Assembly: GCF_009769735.1 (NCBI RefSeq)
Contig: NZ_WSRO01000002.1
Coordinates: 8,667,001 to 8,731,000 of the forward strand
Direction of reading: 5' to 3'
Origin: Streptomyces sp. BA2
Lineage (GTDB): Bacteria; Actinomycetota; Actinomycetes; Streptomycetales; Streptomycetaceae
DNA: 64,000 nucleotides
In this document: piece by piece, positions 47,127 to 55,779 of the stretch
How positions within the stretch are numbered: position 1 is the stretch's first letter
Layout of the letters: each line of letters begins with the position of its first letter
Made by a program: the position numbers and the translations under genes
The notes under the pieces: generated by a model
Told to the model about the DNA's origin: nothing
The model's input: only the letters and a program-made list of their open reading frames with translations
Databases searched by the model: none

Positions 47127-48053
47127 ATGAACGGTTACCTGCGCGGTGGTCTGAGCACCGAGGCTCTGCTGCGCGATCTGCGCCTGCAGTTGCGCGACGG
47201 CGGCCTGCACGGCTGTCTGCTCGTGCGGGATCTGCACACGGGGGAGGAGCTGGGCATCGAGGCGGACACCCACCTGCCGTCCGCCTCACTGGTCAAGGTC
47301 CCGCTCGCGCTCGCGACGCTGGAGCGGATCCGGCGGGGCGAGCTCGACGGGGCGACGGTGCTCGAGGTGCAGCCAGGGCGGGTCATCACGCCCGGTCCCA
47401 CCGGGCTGAGCCGATTCCGTCACCCCGCCCGGATCGCGATCGACGACCTGCTCTACCTGAGCACCTGTCTGAGCGACGGCATGGCCGCCGACGCGCTGTT
47501 CGAGCTCACCCCGCCCGCCCAAGTCACCGGCATGCTCCACGAGTTCGGCATCCGGGGCATCGCCGTCCGGCACAGCGTCGGCGAGCTGTCCGACACCCCC
47601 GTGGAACGCTTCGACGCCGACCAGGCCCATCTCGCCCACGCCCTCGCCATCGACGCCGGCACCAGCGGCCGTGGTCACCGGGTGCCGCAGCTCGACACCA
47701 CCCGGGCCAACACGGGCAGTGCCCGCACCTACGTCGACCTGCTGCAGGCCCTGTGGACGCCGTCGAAGATCCACCCGGACGTGGCCCAGCGGCTGCGCGA
47801 CCTCCTGGCCCACAACGTGCTGCGGCACCGGCTCGCCCCGGACTTCAGCTCCGACGCGAGCACCTGGTCCTCCAAGACCGGCAGTCTCCTCAACCTCCGT
47901 CACGAGATCGGCGTCGTCGAGCACTCCGACGGCCAGGCCTTCGCGATCGCCGCCCTGACCGAGTCCCTCGTACCCGCGAGTGCGCAGCCCGGCGCCGACG
48001 CCCTCATGGCGCAGGTCGCCCGCAGCCTGCGCGACCACCTCCGGCAGCTCTAG
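47127..48053 (+). CDS. blaB: Serine beta-lactamase-like regulatory protein, BlaB
   Basis: This 308-residue cytoplasmic protein (no signal peptide) has the penicillin-recognising fold: SxxK as SASLVKVPLA (Ser about 53), an SDG in place of SDN (CLSDGMAA) and KTG as SSKTGSLLNL. S. cacaoi BlaB is a penicillin-recognising relative needed for beta-lactamase induction but is not itself a beta-lactamase. The class A Glu-general base region is absent here (RHSVGELSDTPVERF). It follows blaA by 25 bases with GGAGG upstream of the ATG at 47127, so both are one transcript. Confidence 0.88.
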   Translation: MNGYLRGGLSTEALLRDLRLQLRDGGLHGCLLVRDLHTGEELGIEADTHLPSASLVKVPLALATLERIRRGELDGATVLEVQPGRVITPGPTGLSRFRHPARIAIDDLLYLSTCLSDGMAADALFELTPPAQVTGMLHEFGIRGIAVRHSVGELSDTPVERFDADQAHLAHALAIDAGTSGRGHRVPQLDTTRANTGSARTYVDLLQALWTPSKIHPDVAQRLRDLLAHNVLRHRLAPDFSSDASTWSSKTGSLLNLRHEIGVVEHSDGQAFAIAALTESLVPASAQPGADALMAQVARSLRDHLRQL

Positions 48054-48135
48054 GCGCTGCCGGAGGCAACGGAGGCAACTCCCTCACCAGCCGTGACGGT
48101 TGACATGGTGACCTGGGCGCTCGGAAGATCCTTGG

Positions 48136-48920
48136 ATGACCGCAGAAGACGCCAGCATCCTGATCGACACCAGCAAGCCGCACCCGGCCCGGGTCTACGA
48201 CTGGCTTCTGGGCGGCAAGGACAATTACCTGGTCGATCAGGAGATGGGCGAGAAGCTGCCGCCCGAGGCACGCGCGAACGCGGCACGGAACAGGGCGTTC
48301 ATGCACCGTGCTTCCGCCTGGCTCGCTGACAACGGTGTCAGGCAGTTCCTCGACATCGGCACCGGTATCCCCACCGCCCCGAACCTCCACCAGATCGTCC
48401 AGGCGATCGCTCCCAGTTCCCGGGTCGTGTACGCCGACAACGACCCCATCGTCCTCCGGCACGCCGAAGCCTTGCTGGTCAGCAGCCCGGAAGGCGCCAC
48501 GGACTATGTCCAGGCGGATGTGCGCCGGCCGGAAGCGATCCTCGACCACGCATCCGACTCCTGGACTTCAAGCAGCCCATCGCGCTCTCCCTCATCGCCC
48601 TGATGCACTTCATCACCGACGAAGAGGACCCCTACGGCCTCACGCGCACCCTGGTGAACGCGCTGCCGCCCGGGAGCTATCTGGTGCTGTCCCACGGCAC
48701 CACCGACGAACACCCCCAGCTCGCGGATTCCGTCACCGACACCTACAAGAAGGGCCAGGTGCCCCTGAGGATGCGGCGCCGCGCGGAGGTCGAGCGCTTC
48801 TTCGAGGGACTGGAACTGGTCGAGCCGGGCCTGGTGACGGCGACGCACTGGTACAAGCAATCGCCGGCACCGAAGGCCGAGTTGAGCGGTTTCTACGTCG
48901 CGGTCGCCCGCGTCCCCTGA
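48136..48920 (+). pseudogene. SAM-dependent methyltransferase (PF04672 type) with frameshift
   Basis: The first part reads as the N-terminus of a Streptomyces DUF574/PF04672 methyltransferase: HPARVYDWLLGGKDNYLVDQ and GVRQFLDIGTGIPTAPNLHQ. Around 48556 the frame breaks: after ILDHAS the sequence GACTCCTGGACTTC needs one extra base to give the expected LLDFKQPIALSLIALMHFI, which is found in another frame and continues to a normal end (ELSGFYVAVARVP at 48920). So a single-base deletion splits a gene of about 260 residues. It is either a pseudogene or a sequencing error. The genomic role of this very common paralogue family is unknown. Confidence 0.8.
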
Positions 48921-48945
48921 GGTGCCTGAGGCGTGACGCGCAGGC

Positions 48946-49293
48946 TCAGGAGAACAGAACCGACCGCAGCTTCAACCGCTCGCTCGCGCCACCGGTGTGG
49001 GGGCGCAACGTGAAAGTGTCACCGGAGCAGTCGGCGTTCGTGAAGACGATCGCGAAGGAATCCGTGCGGTTCTTGGGGGAGTGGGCGGGTGGCTGGTGGT
49101 ACTCCTGGGCAGCCTCGGGGAGCGTGACGCACTCGCCGCTGTTCGGGTCGTGCAGCGTGGCCTGCTCTTCCTCACCGTCGCTGTCGATGTACGTGTACCT
49201 GAAATCGCCCTCGGCGGCGTAGGCGGAGCCGGGCACGGTCAGGATCAGCACGGCGGCACCGGCCGCGGCGGCCAGTGAGTGACGAAGACGCAT
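48946..49293 (-). CDS. Small secreted protein
   Basis: This 115-residue protein has a typical signal peptide (MRLRHSLAAAAGAAVLILTV and PGSAYAAEG, cleavage near residue 27). The mature domain of about 90 residues has two Cys (SGECVTLP and NADCSGDTF) likely forming a disulfide. It ends KLRSVLFS. The fold resembles small beta-rich secreted Streptomyces proteins of unknown function. GGAAGAG lies about 6 bases before the ATG at 49293. Three 20-bp tandem repeats lie 15-74 bases upstream, in the promoter or leader. Confidence 0.8.
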   Translation of the reverse strand: MRLRHSLAAAAGAAVLILTVPGSAYAAEGDFRYTYIDSDGEEEQATLHDPNSGECVTLPEAAQEYHQPPAHSPKNRTDSFAIVFTNADCSGDTFTLRPHTGGASERLKLRSVLFS

Positions 49294-49307
49294 GGATCTC
49301 TTCCTTT

Positions 49308-49367
49308 GCTGGGAACGGCACGTGAATGCCGGGAACGGCACATGAATGCTGGGAACGGCACGTGAAC
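49308..49367. repeat. Three tandem 20-bp repeats upstream of the small secreted protein gene
   Basis: Units 49308-49327, 49328-49347 and 49348-49367 share GGGAACGGCAC and TGAA with at most two differences. They sit 15-74 bases upstream of the secreted-protein start codon, like iterated operator sites. A CRISPR array is excluded because there are no spacers. Confidence 0.85.
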
Positions 49368-49510
49368 GCATCCCGCATTCCCGCTCTGACCAGCAGTGAT
49401 ACCTGAATCCACGGAGGCTCGCCGCCGAAACGATCCGCCCTCACCCGTTCGGCCCTGGCCAGGCTCGGCGCAGGCGATCCCGAACGGATTCAGCAAGCAC
49501 GCAAACAGAA

Positions 49511-49534
49511 CGTAAGAATTGCACTATTCTTGCG
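49511..49534. promoter_or_regulatory. Operator overlapping the LacI promoter
   Basis: CGTAAGAAT and ATTCTTGCG form an inverted repeat (8 of 9 bases) around TGCACT. TATTCT within it (49525-49530) is a -10 box whose start point would be at or near the LacI ATG (49538), so the repressor could block its own leaderless transcript. Confidence 0.65.
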
Positions 49535-49537
49535 TGC

Positions 49538-50548
49538 ATGACGCGACGACTTGCTCAGGTGGCGCGGAAGGTCGGGGTCAGCGAGGCCACGGTCAGCCGG
49601 GTACTCAACAACAAGCCGGGGGTCTCCGACGCGACCCGGCAGTCCGTGCTCTCGGCCCTGGACGTCCTGGGGTACGAGCGGCCCACCCAGCTGCGTGGCG
49701 AGCGGGCCCGGCTCGTGGGGCTCGTGCTGCCGGAGCTGCAGAACCCGATCTTCCCCGCGTTCGCGGAAGTGATCGGGGGAGCGCTCGCCCAGCAGGGCCT
49801 TACTCCCGTGCTCTGCACCCAGACCAAGGGCGGCGTGTCCGAGGCTGACTATGTTGAGTTGCTGCTGCAACAGCAGGTTTCCGGAGTCGTCTTCGCCGGT
49901 GGGCTGTACGCGCAGGCGGATGCCCCGCACGAGCACTACAAGCGGCTCGCGGCGCGCAAGATCCCGGTGGTCCTCGTCAACGCGGCCATCGAGCGGCTCG
50001 GATTTCCCGCGGTGTCCTGTGACGACGCGGTCGCGGTCGAGCAGGCCTGGCGGCATCTGTCCACGCTCGGCCACCGCCGCATCGGCCTGGTGCTCGGGCC
50101 GGCCGACCATATGCCGTCGCAGCGCAAGCTCGCCGCTGCCCGCGCGATCGCCGAGCAAGGCGGCGGCGAGCTGCCCGAGCGGCATGTCTCGCGGGGGATG
50201 TTCTCGATCGAGGGAGGCCAGGCCGCCGCCGCACGTCTCCTGGACGCCGGGGTCACCGGCATCGTCTGCGCGAGCGACCCCCTCGCGCTCGGCGCGGTGC
50301 GCGCCGCGCGCCGCCGGGGTCTCGGCGTCCCGCAGGACGTCTCGGTGGTCGGCTACGACGACTCGGCGTTCATGACCTGCACCGAACCCCCGCTGACCAC
50401 GGTGCGTCAGCCGATCGAGGCCATGGGCCGAGCCGTGGTCGAGCTGCTCGCGCTTCAGATCGCGGGGAGCGTGGTGCCCACCGAGGAGCTGCTCTTCGAA
50501 CCGGAGCTCGTGGTGCGCGGCTCGACGGGTCAGGCGCCGCAGGAGTAG
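49538..50548 (+). CDS. LacI-family repressor of the alpha-glucan locus
   Basis: This 336-residue protein has the N-terminal LacI helix-turn-helix and hinge (LAQVARKVGVSEATVSRVLN, about residues 5-24) and a sugar-binding periplasmic-type domain (LVGLVLPELQNPIFPAFAEV, GIVCASDPLALGAVRAARRR). It has no Shine-Dalgarno and is probably leaderless, with an operator over its -10 box. It precedes the sugar-binding protein, two permeases and glycoside hydrolases on the same strand. It most likely represses them until a glucan-derived oligosaccharide appears, as MalR-like repressors do in Streptomyces. A 262-base gap separates it from the transporter genes. Confidence 0.9.
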   Translation: MTRRLAQVARKVGVSEATVSRVLNNKPGVSDATRQSVLSALDVLGYERPTQLRGERARLVGLVLPELQNPIFPAFAEVIGGALAQQGLTPVLCTQTKGGVSEADYVELLLQQQVSGVVFAGGLYAQADAPHEHYKRLAARKIPVVLVNAAIERLGFPAVSCDDAVAVEQAWRHLSTLGHRRIGLVLGPADHMPSQRKLAAARAIAEQGGGELPERHVSRGMFSIEGGQAAAARLLDAGVTGIVCASDPLALGAVRAARRRGLGVPQDVSVVGYDDSAFMTCTEPPLTTVRQPIEAMGRAVVELLALQIAGSVVPTEELLFEPELVVRGSTGQAPQE

Positions 50549-50810
50549 GCGCTCGACGGGCGATCCCCGCAGGGCCGGCCGCAGGACCAGCCGCAAGATC
50601 AGCCAGAGGTGCGGGGTCAGGTCGGGTCGCCGGACGATCCCCGTTTCGTACAGTCAACTTCTTTCAATCATCGCGCTAGATATTGCGCTGAACTGTCGGC
50701 GGTGCTTGAGTGAGCGCCGCCACACAGTCCGCGCAGCTGTGGGCTTCCCTGCTCCTGCCATGCCGTCCCTGCCCGCACGGGCGGGTGACGCTGTCCAAAG
50801 GGGTCCACCG

Positions 50811-52238
50811 ATGAGCAGCTTCCGGATGCCGCTTCCACGTATCCGCCGCCGCACCACCTTCCACACCGCCGTCGCCTCCGCGCTCGCCCTCACCGCCCTG
50901 GCCGCCTGCGGCACCAGCAGCAGTGGCGAGGGCGACTCCGACGGGGACAACGGCGCCAACGCGGCCAACGCCGCCGCCCCGCTGGACCCGAAGACCAAGG
51001 TGACGCTCACCATCGACTGCATGCCGCCGGCTGCCGAGAAGGCCGAGCTCAAGCAGTGGAAGGAGGACGTCGAGGCGTTCAACAAGAAGTACCCGAACGT
51101 CACGATCAAGGGGAAGCAGACCGACCCCTGCCTGGAGCCTCCCCGCTTCACGGCGATGCTGAAGGCGAAGTCCCAACCTGACGTCTTCTACACCTACTTC
51201 ACCGATCTCCAGCAGGTCCTGGACAACGACGGCGCCCAGGACATCAGCGCCTACGTCAACGACAAGTCCGTACCGGCCCTCAAGGACATGGACCCGAACG
51301 TCCTGGGCGTCCTGAAGAAGGACGGCAAGCTCTACGGCCTGCCCTACAGCAACTACACGATGGGCCTGCTCATCAACCGCAAGCTCTTCGAGAAGGCCGG
51401 ACTCGACCCCAACTCGCCTCCGCAGACCTGGGCCGAGGTCCGCTCGACCGCCAAGAAGATCGCCGACCTGGGCGACGGCGTCTCGGGATTCGGCGAGTAC
51501 AGCGCAGGTAACAACGGCGGCTGGCATTTCACCGCCACCACCTACGGCCTCGGCGGCGACATCGTGAGCAAGGACGGCACCAAGGCCGCCTTCAACAACG
51601 ACACCGGCAAGAGCATCGTCGACAACCTCAAGGCCATGCGCTGGGAAGACAACAGCATGGGCAAGACCCAGCTCCTCAAGTGGGGAGACCTGCAGAAGCA
51701 GATGGCCGCCGACAAGCTCGGCATGTTCCTCGCCGCGCCCGACGACATCACGTACATGGTGCAGAACCTCGGCGCGAAGTACGACGACTTCGGGATGGGT
51801 CCGATACCCGGCCAGAAGGCGACGCTCTTCGGCGGCAACGACTACATGATCAAGAAGGGCAGCTCGCCAGACCAGATCAAGGCCGCGATCGCGTGGATCA
51901 ACTTCAAGTTCCTCAGCGTCGGAAAGGGTCAGTTCGACTGGGCCCGCACCAAGGCGGACGGTCTGCCCGTCGGGCTGCCGCAGCCGAACTTCTGGACCGG
52001 TGACAGCAAGGCCAAGGACGACAAGGCCCGCGAGGAAAGTTCGACGATGCCCGTCGAGAACTTCCAGGCCTTCACCGGAAAGCCGGTCACGGGCAAGGCC
52101 GAACCGCCCAAGGCGCAAGAGGTCTACAAGGTCCTGGACACCCTGATGTCGGCCGTCCTCACGAACAAGGACGCCGACGCGGACAAGCTGCTCGAGACCG
52201 CCGAACAGCAGGTCAACCAGGTACTGGCCAACCAGTGA
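50811..52238 (+). CDS. ABC sugar transporter, solute-binding lipoprotein
   Basis: This 475-residue protein has a lipoprotein signal (LALTALAACGTSS, Cys about residue 33) and a type I extracellular solute-binding fold of the CUT1 group (FNKKYPNVTIKGKQ, YGLPYSNYTMGLLINRKLFE, LGMFLAAPDDITYMVQNLGA). It would capture an oligosaccharide outside the membrane. AAAGGGG lies 9-15 bases before the ATG. The stop codon overlaps the permease start (TGATG). The 262-base gap upstream has a TAGATA-like -10 near 50676 and an AT-rich stretch but no exact copy of the LacI palindrome. No ATPase gene is present; Streptomyces CUT1 systems normally use the shared MsiK. Confidence 0.92.
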   Translation: MSSFRMPLPRIRRRTTFHTAVASALALTALAACGTSSSGEGDSDGDNGANAANAAAPLDPKTKVTLTIDCMPPAAEKAELKQWKEDVEAFNKKYPNVTIKGKQTDPCLEPPRFTAMLKAKSQPDVFYTYFTDLQQVLDNDGAQDISAYVNDKSVPALKDMDPNVLGVLKKDGKLYGLPYSNYTMGLLINRKLFEKAGLDPNSPPQTWAEVRSTAKKIADLGDGVSGFGEYSAGNNGGWHFTATTYGLGGDIVSKDGTKAAFNNDTGKSIVDNLKAMRWEDNSMGKTQLLKWGDLQKQMAADKLGMFLAAPDDITYMVQNLGAKYDDFGMGPIPGQKATLFGGNDYMIKKGSSPDQIKAAIAWINFKFLSVGKGQFDWARTKADGLPVGLPQPNFWTGDSKAKDDKAREESSTMPVENFQAFTGKPVTGKAEPPKAQEVYKVLDTLMSAVLTNKDADADKLLETAEQQVNQVLANQ

Positions 52239-53197
52239 TGTCCGCGCCCACCCTCCACAAGAACGAGGCCCGCAGGCCCTCCCCGCCGCCAGGCGGCCGG
52301 GCCTCCGGCCCCGAACACGGCTCGTTCCGCCGGGCGTTGAAGCGCAACCTCACCGCCCACGCCTTCCTGATCGGCGCCCTCCTGTGCTTCTCGGTCTTCT
52401 CCTGGTATCCGATGGTCAGGGAGTTCATCCTGGCCTTCCAGAAGACCGAGAACGGCGAGACGGTCTGGGCGGGCTGGTCCAACCTCACCTACATCTTCAA
52501 CGACCCGGCGTTCTGGCAGGCCTGGCGCAACACCCTCCTGTTCACCGGACTCGCGCTGCTCCTCGGCTTCGCCGTGCCCTTCGCCATCGCCCTGATCCTC
52601 AACGAATTCCGGCACGGACGCGGCTACTTGAGGCTGCTCGTCTATCTCCCGGTGATGCTGCCGCCGGTGGCATCGGTCCTGCTCTTCAAGTACTTCTACG
52701 ACCCCGGGTACGGCCTGTTCAACCGCATCCTGGAGGCCGTCGGCCTGCCCGGACAGGCCTGGCTCCAGGACACCGACACCGCGATGCTCTCCGTGGTCGT
52801 CGCCGCCACCTGGATGAACATGGGCGGCGCGACGCTGATCTACCTGGCCGCGCTCCAGTCCATCCCCGGAGAGTTGTACGAGGCGGCCGAGCTGGACGGC
52901 GCCGGCATCTTCCGCCGCATCTGGCACGTCACCATCCCGCAGACCCGGCTGATCCTCTCGCTGATGCTGCTCCTGCAGATCATCGCCACCATGCAGGTGT
53001 TCGTGGAGCCGTTCCTGCTCACCGGCGGCGCGGGCCCCGAGGGCGCGACCCTGACCGTCGTCCACCTCATCTACCAGTACGCGTTCACCTTCAACAACTA
53101 CGGCAGCGCGGCTGCGCTCGGCCTGGTCCTGCTCGTACTGCTCGCCGGATTCTCGGCGGCGTACGCACGACTGAGCCGCGCCGGCAGCGAAGACTAG
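52238..53197 (+). CDS. ABC sugar transporter permease 1 (MalF-like)
   Basis: This 319-residue protein has six predicted membrane helices and the permease EAA loop YEAAELDGAGIFRRIWHVTI (about residues 209-228), the contact with the ATPase. The ATG overlaps the binding protein's stop codon by one base. The hydrophilic N-terminus (about 40 residues) is Pro-rich. It pairs with the second permease 18 bases downstream as a CUT1 heterodimer. Confidence 0.92.
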   Translation: MSAPTLHKNEARRPSPPPGGRASGPEHGSFRRALKRNLTAHAFLIGALLCFSVFSWYPMVREFILAFQKTENGETVWAGWSNLTYIFNDPAFWQAWRNTLLFTGLALLLGFAVPFAIALILNEFRHGRGYLRLLVYLPVMLPPVASVLLFKYFYDPGYGLFNRILEAVGLPGQAWLQDTDTAMLSVVVAATWMNMGGATLIYLAALQSIPGELYEAAELDGAGIFRRIWHVTIPQTRLILSLMLLLQIIATMQVFVEPFLLTGGAGPEGATLTVVHLIYQYAFTFNNYGSAAALGLVLLVLLAGFSAAYARLSRAGSED

Positions 53198-53215
53198 CCG
53201 GGGGAGAGCACGGAC

Positions 53216-54091
53216 ATGAGCACACGCACCCTGATCTCCCCGGCCCAACTGGCCCGCCCCCGCGGCAAGTTCCTGTACTGGACGGCCTTCACCGTGGTGA
53301 CGGTCCTCTTCACCCTGGTCTTCATCGGCCCGCTGTACTGGATGGTCACCAGCGGCCTCAAGTCCCCGCAGGAATTCGCCCAGACCCCGCCCACCCTGGT
53401 CCCCGACGCCATCCATCCGCAGAACTACGCGGACGCCTGGGGCGTGATGGACCTGGCAAGGCTCCTGTTCAACACCCTGTACTACGCGTTCGGCGCGCTC
53501 GCCTTCCAGCTCATCTTCGACGTGGCCGCCGCCTACTCGCTCTCCAAGCTGCGGCCCGTGTTCGGCAAGGCGATCCTCGGCGCGATGCTGCTCACCCTGA
53601 TGATCCCGGCCGCCGTCCTGGTCGTACCGCAGTACCTGACCGTCCTTGACGTGCCGGTCGTGGAGCGCAACCTCATCAACTCACCCTGGGCGATCTGGCT
53701 CCCGTCGGTCACCAACGCCTTCAACATCTTCCTGCTCAAGCGGTTCTTCGACTCCATCCCGCGCGAGCTCCTGGACGCCGCCGCCATCGACGGTGCCTCG
53801 TCCATGCGCACCCTGCGCTCCGTGGTCCTTCCGCTGTCCCGGCCGATCCTCGGCGTCGTGTCGATCTTCGCGGTGGTCGCGGTCTGGAAGGACTTCCTCT
53901 GGCCGATGCTCACCCTGCCCGACCCCGGCAAACAGACCGTCAACGTCGGCATCTACTCCCTTGCCGCCAGCGTCTCCGAGAACTGGCTCCTTGCCGCTCT
54001 CGCCATCGCCTCGCTGCCGACCCTGATCATCTTCCTGATCTTCCAGCGCAACATCATGAGCGGCCTGACCGCCGGCAGCCTCAAGGGCTGA
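53216..54091 (+). CDS. ABC sugar transporter permease 2 (MalG-like)
   Basis: This 291-residue protein has six predicted membrane helices and the EAA loop LLDAAAIDGASSMRTLRSVV (about residues 183-202). GGGGGAGAG lies 7-15 bases before the ATG. It completes the importer formed by the binding protein and permease 1 and is followed after 26 bases by the GH13 glucosidase gene. Confidence 0.92.
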   Translation: MSTRTLISPAQLARPRGKFLYWTAFTVVTVLFTLVFIGPLYWMVTSGLKSPQEFAQTPPTLVPDAIHPQNYADAWGVMDLARLLFNTLYYAFGALAFQLIFDVAAAYSLSKLRPVFGKAILGAMLLTLMIPAAVLVVPQYLTVLDVPVVERNLINSPWAIWLPSVTNAFNIFLLKRFFDSIPRELLDAAAIDGASSMRTLRSVVLPLSRPILGVVSIFAVVAVWKDFLWPMLTLPDPGKQTVNVGIYSLAASVSENWLLAALAIASLPTLIIFLIFQRNIMSGLTAGSLKG

Positions 54092-54117
54092 CCCCCCTGC
54101 CCCGAAAGGAACCTCAC

Positions 54118-55725
54118 GTGGCAGTCACCTCCCCGACCGATGCCTCCTGGTGGCGCTCGGCCGTCATCTATCAGGTGTACGTACGCAGCTTCGCGGACGG
54201 TGACGGCGACGGCACCGGCGACCTCGCGGGCGTCCGGTCCAAGCTGCCCTATCTCGCCGAACTCGGCGTCGACGCCCTGTGGTTCAGCCCCTGGTACCTC
54301 TCGCCCATGGTCGACGGCGGCTACGACGTCGCCGACTACCGCGTCATCGACCCGGCCTTCGGCACCGTCGCCGAGGCCGAGAAGCTGATCGCCGAGGCCC
54401 GCGGGCTCGGTATCCGCACCATCGTCGACATCGTCCCCAACCACGTCTCCGACCAGCATTTCTGGTTCAAGGCGGCCCTGGCCGCAGGCCCCGGCGCCCC
54501 CGAACGCGAACTCTTCCACTTCCGCCCCGGCCGCGGCGCGCACGGCGAACTGCCGCCCAACGACTGGCCGTCGCAGTTCTCCCCGACCGCGTCGACCTGG
54601 ACACGCGTCGAGGACGGCGAGTGGTACCTCCACCTCTTCGCCCCCGAGCAGCCCGACCTCAACTGGGCCCACCCCGCGGTCCGTCAGGAGCACGAGGACG
54701 TCCTGCGTTTCTGGTTCGAGAGGGGAGTGGCAGGCGTACGGATCGACTCCGCCGCCCTGCCCGCCAAGGACCCCGCCCTGCCCGACTTCACCGAAGGAGT
54801 CGACCCGCATCCCTTCATCGACCGCGACGAACTGCACGACATCTACCGCTCCTGGCGGGCCGTCGCCGACGAGTACGAAGGCATCTTCGTCGGAGAGGTC
54901 TGGCTCCCCGACGCCGAACGCTTCGCCCGCTATCTGCGCCCCGACGAGATGCACACCGCCTTCAACTTCTCCTTCCTGTCCTGCCCTTGGGAGCCGGACA
55001 AGCTGCGTACGTCCATCGAGGCGACCCTCGCGGAACACGCCCCGGTCGGAGCCCCCGCGACCTGGGTGCTGTGCAACCACGACGTGACCCGCACCGTCAC
55101 CCGCTACGGCCGCGACGACACCGGCTTCGACTTCGCCACGAAGGAGTTCGGCACCCCCACCGACCTGGCACTCGGCACCCGCCGCGCACGCGCCGCCGCC
55201 CTCCTCGCCTTCGCCCTGCCCGGCGCCGTCTACATCTACCAGGGCGACGAACTCGGCCTGCCCGAGGCCGACATCCCCCGCGACCGCATCCAGGACCCCA
55301 TGCACTTCCGCTCCGGCGGCACCGACCCCGGCCGCGACGGCTGCCGGGTGCCCCTGCCCTGGGCGGCCGACGAACCGCACGCGGGCTTCGGTTCGATGAC
55401 AGGACCCTGGCTTCCCCAGCCCGAAGGCTGGCCCTCGTACGCCGCCGACCTCCAGGTGATGGACCCCCGCTCCATGCTGTCGCTCTACCGCGCCGCCCTG
55501 CGTCTGCGCCGCATCGAACCCGGCTTCGGCGACGGCCCGTTGACGTGGCTGCCGACCGCCGACGGCGTGCTGGCCTTCGTACGAGAGCCCGGCCTGGCCT
55601 GCGTCGTCAACCTCACCACAGCGCCCTGCGAACTCCCCGCCCACACACGCCTCCTGCTGGCCAGCGGCCCCCTGGACGAGGCGGGCCGCCTGCCGCAGGA
55701 CACGGCGGTCTGGCTGCGCATCTGA
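54118..55725 (+). CDS. Cytoplasmic GH13 alpha-glucosidase
   Basis: This 535-residue protein has no signal peptide and carries the GH13 conserved regions: DIVPNH (region I), GVRIDSAA (II, nucleophile Asp about 203), FVGEVWLPD (III, acid/base Glu about 260) and VLCNHDVTR (IV, Asp about 324). The start IYQVYVRSFADGDGDGTGDL is typical of alpha-glucosidases and oligo-glucosidases. It likely hydrolyses the imported oligosaccharide to glucose; linkage preference is not certain, but its place in an alpha-1,3-glucanase locus suggests nigero-oligosaccharides. AAAGGAA lies 7-13 bases before the GTG at 54118. Confidence 0.92.
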   Translation: MAVTSPTDASWWRSAVIYQVYVRSFADGDGDGTGDLAGVRSKLPYLAELGVDALWFSPWYLSPMVDGGYDVADYRVIDPAFGTVAEAEKLIAEARGLGIRTIVDIVPNHVSDQHFWFKAALAAGPGAPERELFHFRPGRGAHGELPPNDWPSQFSPTASTWTRVEDGEWYLHLFAPEQPDLNWAHPAVRQEHEDVLRFWFERGVAGVRIDSAALPAKDPALPDFTEGVDPHPFIDRDELHDIYRSWRAVADEYEGIFVGEVWLPDAERFARYLRPDEMHTAFNFSFLSCPWEPDKLRTSIEATLAEHAPVGAPATWVLCNHDVTRTVTRYGRDDTGFDFATKEFGTPTDLALGTRRARAAALLAFALPGAVYIYQGDELGLPEADIPRDRIQDPMHFRSGGTDPGRDGCRVPLPWAADEPHAGFGSMTGPWLPQPEGWPSYAADLQVMDPRSMLSLYRAALRLRRIEPGFGDGPLTWLPTADGVLAFVREPGLACVVNLTTAPCELPAHTRLLLASGPLDEAGRLPQDTAVWLRI

Positions 55726-55779
55726 CCGTCGGCACCACGGCACCAGCGCCGTCCCCCACCCCGAGGAGAGAGGCATGTC

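Noticed and set aside
49308..49367. Possible CRISPR array
   Set aside because: The 20-bp units are directly adjacent with no spacers, and no cas genes are in the window.
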